Source: Opisthocomus hoazin (Eukaryota; Chordata; Aves; Opisthocomiformes; Opisthocomidae). From it: a stretch of 64,000 nucleotides of DNA. The notes below the pieces were generated by a model. That model did not search any database and was not told where the DNA came from. It saw only the letters and a program-made list of their open reading frames with translations. Made by a program: the position numbers and the translations under genes. The stretch spans positions 6,251,823 to 6,315,822 of the forward strand of contig NC_134420.1 of NCBI RefSeq assembly GCF_030867145.1, written 5' to 3'. Of the stretch, positions 50,739 through 64,000 are shown one piece after another. Each line of letters begins with the position of its first letter. The stretch's first letter is position 1.

Positions 50739-51490
50739 AAATCAAGTTTTCCCAGCAGATCAGAATGCAAAGAAATGAATGTAAATAAAAAATAAGGATC
50801 AGCTTGATGTGCTTTTCATCAATCAGGTTAAAACAATTCTTTCAGTAATTATACATAATGTGCTTTGGCTAGAACAATTTAATTAAGTGGATATACACTG
50901 TGAAAGAAAAAAGAAGTGTGCCGTTTGACTGGAGCACTCTTACAGAAAGTGATAACATGATGCCATTAGGAAACTCAACAAGACAATCTACATCCATGCA
51001 TTAAGGGCAGCAGAAGTCTGAACATCTGTTTCCCACTATTGAATTCACAAAAGGGGCTTCTCTGGGCAGTGAATAAGTGAATAAACAACAGTTGGAGAAG
51101 GTTATCTCTGGCATTTAACAAAATGTTGAAAAGTCATGAGAATGACATAAGGTGAGAATGAAATGACTGAAATAAAGGTGTGCTAAGAGTCGGCTTGGCA
51201 GACGAAGCACAGACAGAGAAGAATCAGCAAAACCTCTGCCCAGCAGTCTTCTAAAAGTGTAATAACTTATGAACAACATACATTTTTTTTGTCGAAATAG
51301 ATTACAAGGTGGCATGAAATTGTTTCGGAGAAATATGCGATAAAGCAGAGTTCCCCCAGACATTTCTTTAGCCAGAGGGGAAAAAAAAAAAAGTGACAAA
51401 AGAGGTGCCATGAAGTGTTAAAAAATTGCAGAGGCAACTGGTCAAATTAAAGGAGAGTTTTATCTTGGATGTGAAATTTTCCTTTCTCCT

Positions 51491-51526
51491 GTTTTTTTTT
51501 TCTTTGTTTTTTTTTTTTCCTTTTTC
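51491..51526 (+). repeat. T-rich low-complexity tract
   Basis: Two long T runs separated by CTTTG, ending in CCTTTTTCC, just upstream of the GAS2 CpG island. Purine-only on the other strand. Confidence 0.8.
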
Positions 51527-51760
51527 CACAATCTAGAGTCTTGGGAAGAGAGTAGTAAGAACAAAAGAGACATGGACCCACGCACGAACTCGCTGCCAAG
51601 GGCTGTAACACAATATCTCCGCGTTTCAAGGGTAAATCAGCGTGAGCTGCGTTTGCCGTCCCGCTGAAAAAAAGTAAGTCTTTCACTTCCGTCCAGCCCG
51701 TGCGGGCTGCTGAAATGTAGGAAACCGGGTTCGGAGAGAGGGAAAAAAAAAAAAGGAAAA

Positions 51761-51800
51761 GGGGGGGTGGGGGGGGGGGGGGTGGGGAAGGGAAGGGGTT
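51761..51800 (+). repeat. G-run (about 35 of 40 bases G), potential G-quadruplex
   Basis: Seven or more consecutive Gs recur several times with single T or AA interruptions at the left edge of the CpG island. More G-runs lie at 52631-52650, 52680-52692 and 52746-52758, all on the plus strand. Confidence 0.85.
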
Positions 51801-51814
51801 TCCCAAAGCGAGCA

Positions 51815-53060
51815 GCGAGCGGAGCGGGCAGCAGTATGAGGAGCGGCAGCGCGGCGGCTGCCGGTCTGCTCCGCTCAGCTCTGCTCCGGGCGACGGCTGA
51901 CGGCGGCGCGGGGGGGGCCAGGGAGCGCGGCCCCGGGGGCGGCGGGACACCTGCCCGCCTGCCTGCCCGCTCCGGGGACGGCGGGACCCCTGCCTGCCCG
52001 CTCCGGGGACGGCGGGAGCCAGCCCTCCCTCCCAGCCCACCGGCCCCGGCGGCGGGGGGACCCCTGCCTGGCCCAGCGGGGCTCGCTGCCGGCCCCACGG
52101 CGGAGCCCGCAGCTCCTTTAAATTGAGGGCGTTTCGTGTGACTCGCCGGTTGCCTTCGAGTTTTAAGAGCAAAGGGCCGGGAAGGTGAGCTTCGCCCTGC
52201 GGAGTAGGTGCTTCCCCCCCACTCCCCGCCTCGGGACCCACCCGGGAAGCGGCAGGGCTCGGCGGCGGCTGCCTGCGCGCTGGGTGGCGGGGGGCTGCTT
52301 TCTGGCGCTGCGGTTGTGTGGTTTGGGTTGGTTTTAGTTTTCTTTCTTCTTCTCCCGCTCTCCGTCTGTCTGGAGTTCGCAAGCATCGAGGAGGCGGAAC
52401 GAGAGGGTGCGTGGCGGGGGTCCACGGGCGCTGCACCCGGGGGTTGCTGGAGGGCCGCCCCGGGCATCCCGCGGCGGGTTTGCTTGGTCCTGCCCCCGGG
52501 GGGCAGAGCCGGGAGCAGCGCTTCCAGCGCTCATGGCAAAGCCATTAGCTCAGCCTGCCGGCGGAGGGGCCCCGAGGAGGACGAGCGCGTCCCGGCGCAG
52601 CACAGCCGGGCTCCGCGGCCGGTGAGAGCCGGGGGAGGGGGGGGGGGGGCTGCGGGAGCTCCCAGCGGTGCGGGGAGTCGGGGGGGGGGCGGGTAGTAGG
52701 GATTCCCCTTGCGAGGCGGCGTGCGAGTTCCCAGCGCGTCTTTCGGGGAGGGGGGGGTACTCCTGCTCGCTGTGCGCTTCCCCCCCCACCCGCCGCAACC
52801 TCTGGCTTGTCCTCCGGGCCGCTCCGCATAGCCCCGGGTTGCCGGTGGGGTGGGGCCGGGCGCGGTGCGGGGGGCTGCGCCGGGGAGATGCCGGCCTGCC
52901 CCTCCGCTGCCCCACGGGGCGGACAGGGTGAGACCCCGCTCCCGCCAGGCTCCATCCCTCCAGGTTCTGGCTTTCCTCTTCAGGCTCTGCGTTCCGCTCT
53001 CGGGAGGGCAGAGTTTGACTTTAAGCGGGCTCTGTCTTCTCGCTGGGGCTTTACTGTGAG
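51815..53060 (+). promoter_or_regulatory. GAS2: CpG island: likely GAS2 promoter and non-coding first exon
   Basis: A 1.2-kb island of very high GC and CpG begins abruptly after AT-rich DNA and fades by about 53.1 kb. It is the only such island upstream of the GAS2 coding exon, 9.3 kb before it, on the correct side for a plus-strand gene. In human the GAS2 promoter also lies about 20 kb beyond FANCF on the divergent strand. Many open frames occur on both strands here; all are low complexity, mutually overlapping and mostly lack an ATG start, so I treat them as composition artefacts. A divergent minus-strand transcript is possible but unsupported. Confidence 0.75.
52617..52628 (+). other. GAS2: Candidate splice donor of GAS2 5' UTR exon
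   Basis: GCCG|GTGAGAG places a strong donor with GT at 52622-52623 in the middle of the CpG island. Two alternatives of similar quality are AAG|GTGAGC (GT at 52185-52186) and AGG|GTGAGA (GT at 52928-52929). Any of them could join to the acceptor at 61907, giving an intron of 9.0-9.7 kb. RNA evidence is needed to choose. Confidence 0.4.
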
Positions 53061-54847
53061 AAATGAAGGTTGCTGTCTCCCTTATCTAGGACTGCTGTCA
53101 GCATCCTGCTGCAATGGTGTGTGTCAGCTGAGCCCGCGGGCTCGGCGTGCTCCTAGGGGAGCGGGGCTCTTGGGGCACCCGGAGGGATGCGTTGCAGGCT
53201 CTCCAGTACTGTTCCTGCGTGCTTCTGACATGACTCTGAAATTTAAAAAGAACAAAAAAAGTATTCTTCAGTTTCCACGTACATTAAATTGTGAATGGTT
53301 TCTTCGCTGTGAAGTAGATGCTGTGCCAAGTGTAATGGTTTTATGATGGTTTTGTGATGTGGACTGTGATTTAACAGGAAATTAACTGACATTTCTAAAT
53401 TCGTATCATATGGTACCATATGCCATCTGATCAGCATTATACTGTGGTACCCTAGTTGGAACCGCAACCAAACCTAGATGGAGGTGGTGAGGTGAGGAAG
53501 AGTCAGTACTATCCTCAAGTTCATAGCTCTTACTGACTTTAGGCTACTAACTTATTCGGTCACTTTATTTGTTTTACCCACAGTCTTATTTAAATTGGCA
53601 CACTTACTATCCAAAGTACCTCTTTGACTCCACTTTACACCTCTCAGTTAAGCTTCACGCTAATTTCAGGACAGGATTTGGAAATGGAACTTCATAATTA
53701 AAAGCAAAGCTGATGACTGGGAGTCAGCTTGTAATACTGTCTGCATAGTGTGCTTGCAGCAAGAGACGCACTTATGAGATGTGATATGTCAGTTTAAATA
53801 TGTATTTCCTTTTCCAGTTGGTGGAGGTTGAAACTTCTTTTATACTAATTTGTAATGGCTATTTTCATAGACAAGCAGAAAAACACGTGGTAAGAGCCAG
53901 GCAAAGAGAACTCAACTTGAAAGTTTTTGGACTGTGTTAGGAACCGGGCTCAGTTTCCAGAAGTTATAATTTTATGAGCAAGTAGATATTGAACATTCCT
54001 AAAGTTTTTGTTTTGGTCTATGTGAGAAGGACTTTTTGCTTTCTTTTTGGTAGAGGAGACATTAGGAAGGCAACATAATTGTTTCTACTAGGCATAGTCC
54101 TGAAAATGTCTAGGCTTCCAATGATTAGCTCAGAATTTTAAGTGCGGTTAACTTTGTTTTGCTCTGGCCTCAGACCAACGGCCTTACAGGTCTAAAGTAT
54201 CGGTAAGCTGTTGTGCCAGGTTCTCTATCCTCTGCTCGAAGTACTGCACACATTTCTAACGAGTATATTCATAATGTAAAGGACAAAGGCTTCTTGTGAT
54301 TAAAGTTTACTTTATCAGTGTAGATCACATTTTGATGTAAGCCCTTAAAAATTCTAATTGATTAATGAGTTTCAGATGGTGGTTCCCCTCCAGTGCCCCT
54401 CCCCCTGCTCCTAACGTGTACAGTATGCTCCAAGTTAATCTGGGAAAGCTCCAGAAACCTTGGGCTAAATTGGTTGTGGTATAGTTTATAAAGATAATAA
54501 AATAACTAGAAAAATTGAATTTCCTTACAAAAATATGCTTGGTGCATTTGTGAGCTTACGTTTTATCTGCTTGGTTATGGTTCTAAGAAAACTAAGATTA
54601 CAGATACCTGTATTTAGGGTGATGTGGACAAGAATGACCTGTTGTTTCTTACAGAAGGGAACACTCTGTAATAGCTCTTGAAGAGGGGCTATGTGGTGTA
54701 GTAGCAGAATCACTTTAAAAGTAATTGTGTTTGTTTTTACATATGTAAAAGAGCAAAATGAGAGTGATTACTGTTCTGTAGTAAACTGGAAGTTGCAGGT
54801 GGTAAAGACTGACTGAGTAACATCTATCCATGAGTGACAGGTCTCTT

Positions 54848-54892
54848 TTTTTTTTTCTTTTTCTTTTTTTTTTTTTTCTTCCCCCTACTGCT
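54848..54892 (+). repeat. Polypyrimidine low-complexity tract
   Basis: About 45 bases of T interrupted only by C. No AG-ATG or open exon follows, so it is not read as a splice acceptor for a known exon. Confidence 0.8.
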
Positions 54893-55068
54893 TCTTTTAG
54901 TCCATTTTAAGGATTTCAAGTAGGGGAGCTTTCACAGTTTCACTTGGGGAAATTATTCCACTGTCTAGCAGATCTCACCAAGGGAACAGTTTCCTGACAG
55001 TAAAAATATCAATTACAGAAGTTGTTAGTTACCTCTGTGGCTCTCAAAGGAAGACATTCATATATCTT

Positions 55069-55088
55069 CCCCCCCCCCCCCCCCCCCC
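55069..55088 (+). repeat. C20 homopolymer next to a TATG-rich microsatellite
   Basis: Twenty consecutive Cs, followed within 15 bp by alternating TG/CA/TA repeats (55097-55130). Probably length-polymorphic and a sequencing trouble spot. Confidence 0.9.
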
Positions 55089-56784
55089 TTTCTGCATATG
55101 TGTGTGCATACATATATGTATGTATATGGGTGAGGGGGTGGAAAAACAAGAGCAGAGTTTAGTCTGTGGGCTGATTACATACTCTCCAAATCTGAAAAAT
55201 ATGCCAACACTGAGGCAGGAAAACTGAAATCAGTTTTCAAATGTGAACGTATTTATGCTTGGATGTGCTATGTGTGTAAAATTGGCACTTGCTTCTGTGA
55301 CAGTGGTGATTGCAAGTAGGGGTCCCAAATTGTGGCAACCTCCTTTCTGCTTGCACAAATGTGCATTTTGTTGCTGTAACTTTATCTGTGTATGAACACT
55401 GAATCTTCTATTTAGTCCTCTTTTGCACCCAAGTTGCAGTTATAGTAAGTGAATGCTTCACACAGTCCACTTAAACTCCAGTAAAGTTTCAAAAGTTCTG
55501 TTCTTTTCCATCTGCTTGAGGTGATTAGAACTAGCAGGGAGATCCAGCAGAGACCCTTGCCAAATACTCATGAGTTCTGTTCTGGCTTTTGATCCTCTGT
55601 CTCCTCTCTTTCCAGGATGGCTGCTTTCCAATAGCATTACCTTCTCTCTAAGACAGCAGGAGATTGTCTGCAGTTATAGCCGATACCCCTCTGTCAAAGC
55701 CAATGTGCAGTCTAGTGCTCAAGTTCCAGTTCCTTCAGAGAAAAACTATTGCTGCTCTTGTCTGAGTTGCTGTGTGCTCTCTCTGCTGCTGACACTAAAG
55801 CTATTGCACAGTTGAGTGCATGATGTTTTGTTTCGTCTACAACTGATAGCTAGTATGCTTCCTCCGTCGTATTAGTGGAGACCTCATTTCACAAGCTTAA
55901 AGCCCGCATATTTAATTCTATAAATATGTGATGAAATGGAGTCTTTGAACCCACTGTCCAAGGCAGAGTTATGCCATCTTCTGTTCCAGTTGTTCCAGCT
56001 TTGTAGAGCAACTAGGCCACTGAGTTGGCGTGTGTGCAAGTCGGGAGCCCTGTATAACTCTGGTCTGGCTGCCAACTGAACAGAGCCGTTCAATTAGCTT
56101 GCCTGCTGGGCAATAGTGCGTGGGTGGGCTGAAACAGATGTCTGTTGCACAGTGTCGCAGTCAAGCTGGTGTGGTGCAAAGAGGACATCGTGCAGGACCT
56201 TTGCATGAGAGAGGATTTGTATGATCTCTATGCAGATTTCTGCGTTTGCTTTATGATTATTTTTTTTCCCCTCCATAAACAATTTTAACATCTTTTTGTT
56301 CTTTTCTAACTGAATATAAATAGAAAGAAAAGTGCTTGTTTTGCTGGATGCTTAATTTCTGTCCTAATTCTTAAATCGAGTCATAAAGAGTAAGTGACTC
56401 AGCAAGACTTCTTCATCCCTGTCCTGGAAGGATTGCATCTAGGACCAAGTTAAAATGAGTGGTTCAAACCTTCTTTTGTTAAAGAACTAATGCACATGTT
56501 GTAATTAGGAATAAGGCTGAAGCAACAATGAAACTCCTGTAATACAGGGAGGACTGCATAGCCAGCAGCTACTCGGTACAAGCCATTAGGTATGTATGCT
56601 GGAACTGGATGGGTAATTTGGAGTACGAACGTACTGGTTTGTGTGATTAATTCACAGGGACGTGTATTTTCTGTGTATGTATATTTATGCATACACACAC
56701 ACTTTTATATATACATTTTTACTATATAGAATGAATTTTTTCCTCATTATACTTGATTTTAGTTGAAGACTGCTCTTATCACAA

Positions 56785-56880
56785 TGTTACAGGTAAGGAA
56801 GGTGGTTGGAATAGGAAATGGAATTGAATCCAGGGATCTACAACTGTGAGTGCCTAATTGTGTGGCCAGTTTTACTTTCT
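56785..56880 (+). mobile_element. Possible decayed MIR/CORE-SINE fragment
   Basis: GTTACAGGTAAGGAAGG and GGAATTGAATCCAGGGATCT are reminiscent of MIR (TTTACAGATGAGGAAA and GGATTCGAACCCAGG). Divergence is high, so the call is weak. Confidence 0.3.
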
Positions 56881-59382
56881 GGATTAAACAGCCTTTGCCT
56901 CCCGTGTGTTTTAAGTACAGAGTGTATCATTCTTGAGTCCTTTGTTCTACCAGTTAACCCCAACAAAAGCCAGTGGAATTACAGAAGATTACTTGTTTGA
57001 TTCTCATTGCTTTCACCTGATGATCACTGACAACAATCAGCAGATAGTATAAGTTACATTGCTGGCAAAATACGAGCAGTAAGCTACAATACACAGAAAT
57101 CCAAATGTACTACTGTAAAGCAAAATAAAAACTTCACTGTTTGGTAGAAGGAAGCAGAGAGAAATATAACCTTTCAGTGTGTTGAATCTGTTACATGTCA
57201 CTGGGTGTACTGTAAACTATCCCACACTGAATCCTTCAGCTAGACAATAAGTCTAAGAATTTGAGATGTCCTCTTATTGAGAGACGTGGAAAAAAAGGCT
57301 GTGCTGCATAAATATGACCTGTAACAAAACAGAATGAAAAGTAGTTAAAGAGCTTTCTTGCCTGCCTTCAGAATAGGAAGGGGAAGAAGTTGCTTTTTGA
57401 GGAACAAAGCATTTAGAGGTAAGTTTTGAAAATGCTTGTGCGTATCTCACGTCAGCCTCAACAGCTTACAGAGAAGTTTAACATTCTATCAATTATTTGA
57501 CACGTTTGTGTTGGCTAGCTCTAAAGAACTGTATATATGATGGTTGGATGTTGCTGTTAGAAAGTAGGGAGATTAGGAAAACCAATAATTTTTTGGCTAC
57601 TTTTTTCGTACCTTATGTCTGCCAAAAGGAAAGGATGAAATTGTTGTTGGAGCCAAAGAGGCTTGCCTCAGCTGTGGTGATGTATCCTGCGATGCTACTG
57701 TCTATCTCTGTGGCAACTTAGTCCATTTCTCTGACCAGATTCCTCACTGCTCAATTGTCAGTAAACTTTTCTCCAGCTCACCAGCAAATAAATACGTTAA
57801 GACTTTTTAAGGAAGTGACTTGATGGTATCAGGAGCCTGGTGTTGACTATAGGTAGAATCTTCAAAGAGGTCTTGAAGGAGCTCAGGACCCAGCTGTTGT
57901 CGCCTTCACCTAACTTAGTTCAGCTTCACAGATCTCAGCTAGTATATGATGATGTTTTAATAGTTAATGTATGGGCTATTACAGCTGATGAAGTAGACAA
58001 ATGTTTTAATGACACTTAGGTACTTCAGCACTGAAGTATCATGGAGGCTTAAGTTAGAAGTTCAGTAGTGGTCAGTGTTTGCATAAAGTATAATTAGAAG
58101 TTTGATAGCTTCTGATGCTTGCAGTTTGATAACTGACCCACAGTATCACTTGTAGAATTTGTGATGGGAGCTACAGGTAACAAGTTGTGCTCTGCTCCTT
58201 GAAGGCTGATTTTTTTTATTTTTTAATTTTAAAGATTCAAAGAAGAAATTTTGTTGCTTTGATTCTAATAAGAAAGTATTTTACTGAAGCATAGGGCAGG
58301 TTTTCAGAGCAGTAGCAGGGAAGGGGAAAAGTCGTTCCTTTCGGTAATGAAATTAAAGAAAACTTAGAGAGGTAAGGTTGGATTGTATGTGACTCATCTG
58401 TGATTTTTCAGGGTTCTTCTCGGTGGAAACTCTTCATCAGTATTAACTGTCTCATTCTGCAGTCCTCACTTTACGTGTCTGCTGCAGATATCAACCCATA
58501 CGTTGTTGTTAATTCAGGGCTGCTATTGCAAGCAGACCTAGTCTCAGTATCAAGACGCCTGAATCATCTTCAGCTTCTAGACGTTTTGTCACCTGTCTGT
58601 CTGCCTTTCCTCATCTTTGCTAGTTTCCCATTCTGAGAACCTGTGTCCTATTAAAACTACCTTAAACTCAGAATACCTTTCTCGTCTCTGGATCTTCTCG
58701 CTTCTTACTACCACAGTTACTACCAAACTCACGCACCCACGCATCCTCCAAAATCAGAGCTCTTTATTCTCCCATTTTATTTCCTGCAGTGAGTCTCAAA
58801 AGTTCCTCAAGAACTTTACACAGCCTGGTTGCTGAGTTTTATGAAACAAGAGGTAGGTCAGTATGAAATATATTTAAGGACAGCCTAGTATGTTAGAGCC
58901 AAACTGAAGTAACATCTCAAATCCCTGACTTCTCTGCTCTGCGTCTCCAGAGATCAGCTTGAAGCGTAAACAGACTGCAGTCCTTGTTTCACAGACTGAC
59001 GGGGAAATCCAAACTGCCTCCATGGAGCTGCTTCAGAAGCCTTCCCTCTTTTTTTCCTCTAGTCTTAAAGAAATGCAACTTTCAGACCTTAGAATTACTT
59101 CAGCCCCACAGGTGGCAGCAGCCCGTATTGTATCTGTCTGGCTGTCAGGCATATTGTAATGTTGTTGGCTGTTAATTGGCTCCAGGTTTCATAGGGCACT
59201 TCATATTACTTGGTCTTGGAAGTGGTAAGGTAGGTGGACCTTTTCTGAGGTGAAAGAAAAGGATGTTGTCTCTGTAGTTTTCCTGTTTACACAACCCAGC
59301 TCAGTGTGTGTGCTGTGTGTTATACTCCTAGGAGGGCAGACCTAGCACAGGGTCCCACGATGAATATTTCTGTGTGCAGTAT

Positions 59383-59450
59383 AAAATTACAGAATTATTT
59401 AGGTTGGAAGGCACCTTCGGGGTCATCTAGTCAAACCCCCTCCTCAAAGC
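59383..59450 (-). mobile_element. CR1 LINE 3'-end fragment
   Basis: AAATTACAGAATTATTTAGG followed by TTGGAAGGCACCTTCGGGGT and CATCTAGTCAAACCCC is the reverse complement of a CR1 tail, diverged and about 70 bp long. It lies in presumed GAS2 intron 1. Confidence 0.75.
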
Positions 59451-61491
59451 TTGTATGAACTGTGAAATTATTTCCACTGAAGAGGTGCACTGTCTTAACT
59501 GGTTTCTTTAGTACAGTGGTGCTGCTTTTTTCAGGTATATTTTTCCAATCCGTATATCAAAAGAAACAAATTGCAGGATTCTGTTTCCTGAATATTTAGA
59601 TACATAGGTGTTAATAAGATGAAAAGTGATGTAAAAATATATGTATTTTTACTTTTGCTTTATTTTTGCATTGTATATGAAGTGAACATTCAGGGATGAG
59701 AAATTTTTTTAATGGCTTTTTAGGGATATCATTTCAGAGATGATTGAAGAGAATAAACTAGTTTGAGTTCTGGCTCTCACCTTATCCATGAAGTTTATAG
59801 ACCCAGAAATCAGTTAAAAAAAAATATTTTAAGGCTTTTTTTTTCCTGGAAAGAAAGTATATGACAGAGGTATTTATACGTGATTTTTCCCATATAATCT
59901 TTGAAGATGAGACGGTGTCAATTATTCATCTTGCTTCTGTTTCGTTATGTCCAAAATGAAGCAGTGATTTAAGTTACAAATTGCATGGCTCTGGGTGACT
60001 TACAGCAACTTTAGATATACTGTCATGGCAACTCCTGAGCTGTTAGTATCACCTCATCCGAAGGAATCTATTTTGAGTGACATTCCAGATGGATTTTTGC
60101 AGACCTAACAGCCAGACTCTTCTCCCTCTGCCCCCTCACACTCCTCCCCAAATGAACAGGTAGGATTTGGATTTAATCAGCCAGGAAACCGTAAATCCAA
60201 GCTGACATTTTTACAAAGTCAGTTTTCAGAACAGAGCTGTGCTTAACTTACTACCTTAAACTCCTCTGCTTACAAAGCAACTTTGATACACAAGGATTTT
60301 TTAATTAGAAAAATGTAAAACCTACTGATAATTCAAAACGTGTGTTTATACAAGGGAATAAAGTCTTTTTTAAGTCTATTTTCCCCTTTCCCCAACTGAA
60401 AAAATTTTCATATTTCAGTAAGAAGTATATTCATACTGTGACTATCTCAAGGGCAAGTTGAACTTCAGGATTTGGGGTGAGGTACACTCAACAAGAGCTT
60501 AAGCAGATTTTTTTGAGAACAAAGAATTTAGTTACCCAAGGTATGGTTAAAAAATGCGGGAGTCTTTTAATGTAAGCATTAAAATAGCCCAAATAGAAGT
60601 TCATACGTTTGGAAATGTTGGTTACCATTCAATTTTATGGAAAGGCAATTGTGCTTTACATTCAGTAAACATTTTCCTTTTTTTTGGCAAAGGAATTGGT
60701 TTTAGTATTCTTGTTATTTCAGGCCCCAATGGAATAGTATAACAAATTGTTCTTTTGGGTGGTTGTTTTTGAAGTCACAACTACCTCTTGCCTGACTTGA
60801 AAGGTACGCGAAGGACAGAAGGAAACAGGGTTTGCAATGTATCATAAGCTGAAGCCAGCCGACACATGTAACCGCGGTTGGTGTGGATTAGCCGGCTGAC
60901 AATAGGCAAAGATCTATTCCGTGCGGACCTCACACCCTCAGTTAATATCTGTCTGGTGCCACCTGTAGAAGACCTGCGACTGTTGGTGTGGTTGGGCTTT
61001 CAGTAGGCTACGGGCTACCAGGCAAGAGAGTGCATCAGCTCATCGCTACAAGTGTTAGGGTCTGTGTCTGAGTTTCTTTTCAGGGAGAATAGTAACCTTC
61101 TTCCCTTAGCACACTTCTGCCAGAGAGTAGTCCTTCAGGAGCAGAGGTATAGATCCAGTGGGTCTGACCTCTCTGGCTGCTGCGAGGCTCGGAACACTTA
61201 ACTAACGTGTGACGCATGATGTGTTGTCTTACCTGAAACTAAAGTTTTAGAAAGTTGTGGCTGAAGGAGTATTTGTATAGAAGGTGGAAGTGGGAAATGT
61301 GGGTGACCAGCACTAGCTGTTGTGCTGCTTTCTGAAGAAATAATGCCATTCAGTAAATATATTTGGGGTGGGGTATTTTCTTTCATGATTCTAAATCTGT
61401 AGAATAGACTGATTCCATTTGGTAACTGCATTTGTTAGTTGTTAGTAGGTTTGCTGTACTAGCGTAACTCAGTTGTTCCCATGTTTTTCTT

Positions 61492-61553
61492 GGGCCTGAT
61501 CCAAAAATCTCTGAAGCTTTCAATTTATTTTGAATGGATTTTGGATCAGGCAT
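61492..61553. repeat. Inverted-repeat element (ancient MITE-like)
   Basis: GCCTGATCCAAAAATC (61494-61509) is followed after a 27-nt spacer by GATTTTGGATCAGGC (61537-61551), its reverse complement minus one T. The arm CCTGATCCAAA matches my memory of a palindromic interspersed repeat common in reptile and bird genomes, whose centre contains a TGAAGTCAATGG word. The spacer here is a decayed version at best. It lies ~350 bp before the GAS2 coding exon. Confidence 0.6.
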
Positions 61554-61907
61554 TGTAGTGAGTTGTTATCTTTGTGTAAAATGTTTATTTTGATTTGATT
61601 TTAATCATTCCTTACAGAATATTTGGTTATGTGTTGGCAACGTGTAGCTTGGTGAGTACAAATGAAGCTGATGTTTATCTGTATGATTTAATCACTTGCT
61701 ATGTGATCCATTAACAAAACATAACTTCAGTCATCGATGTTGTGTTCATGTGTTAGATCTACATCTGTTTGACATCTGAGTTCTTAGAGTCATAGTTACT
61801 GTTGTTATCTTCTACAGTTCTGAAAAGAGAACCTGAGAAACTTTATTTGGTATAATAAAGTAATGCTTTTTTTCTTTCTTTTTTTTTTTTTTAATATAAT
61901 AAAACAG

Positions 61908-64000
<2,093 letters not shown>

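Larger units (their letters stand above)
42693..51490. other. Intergenic upstream of GAS2
   Basis: Besides two MIR-like fragments (44.4 and 44.7 kb) and the palindrome cluster (50.5-50.74 kb), nothing is recognised. Confidence 0.5.
53061..61907 (+). other. GAS2: Presumed GAS2 intron 1
   Basis: No coding exon is recognised. Contents seen: a T-rich tract (54848-54880), a C20 run (55069-55088), a possible degraded SINE (about 56785-56880), a CR1 tail (59383-59450) and an inverted-repeat element (61492-61553). The remaining open frames are short and unrecognised. Confidence 0.6.

Noticed and set aside
51447-52467. Long minus-strand open frames (up to 329 codons) across the GAS2 CpG island
   Set aside because: Two large frames overlap each other in different phases, are rich in Pro/Arg/Ala with homopolymer-coded runs, and contain no recognisable domain. 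GC-rich DNA lacks stop codons, which explains them.
52208-53346. Plus-strand open frames in the same island
   Set aside because: They begin at GTG or TTG, overlap in several phases and run through poly-G tracts. The region is better read as promoter and non-coding exon.

Overview
This is a vertebrate nuclear window, almost certainly from a bird. The evidence is two recognisable genes with avian-style coding sequence, several CR1 retrotransposon tails (3' ends built on the ATTCTRTG repeat), an LTR family I know from bird genomes, and compact AT-rich intergenic DNA broken by sharp CpG islands. No prokaryotic or organellar features are present. The gene order fits the conserved amniote block SLC17A6-FANCF-GAS2 (from knowledge of the human locus; SLC17A6 is not in the window).

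Layout. 1-28.4 kb: AT-rich intergenic DNA downstream of FANCF, with three CR1 remnants, one minus-strand LTR fragment, one MIR-like SINE and several unexplained GC-richer patches. 28.4-30.2 kb: the intronless FANCF gene on the minus strand (372 aa), with a CpG-island promoter holding CCAAT boxes, a full CRE palindrome and an 8-bp-arm inverted repeat. A 63-codon frame with a hydrophobic C-terminus lies just beyond its predicted poly(A) signals. 30.4-31.6 kb: a GC-rich flank with a long open frame of doubtful meaning. 31.6-51.4 kb: intergenic DNA with a 1.1 kb solo LTR (containing about seven diverged units of 45-53 bp), a CR1 copy with a mostly open reverse-transcriptase tail, two MIR-like fragments and a palindrome-rich stretch at 50.5-50.75 kb that may be regulatory. 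51.8-53.1 kb: a dense, G-run-rich CpG island, the likely promoter and non-coding first exon of GAS2 (plus strand). 61.9-62.07 kb: the first coding exon of GAS2 with clear splice sites; the rest of the gene lies beyond the right edge.

Functionally the two genes are unrelated. FANCF is an adaptor of the Fanconi anaemia core complex (interstrand crosslink repair). GAS2 is an actin- and microtubule-associated cytoskeletal protein. They are transcribed divergently from CpG islands about 22 kb apart. I found no convincing undescribed system. The items most worth a second look are the candidate membrane microprotein behind FANCF, the FANCF promoter architecture, the palindrome cluster near 50.6 kb, the LTR-internal tandem array and an ancient inverted-repeat element at 61.5 kb. 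No searches were run, so all family names rest on recognition by eye.
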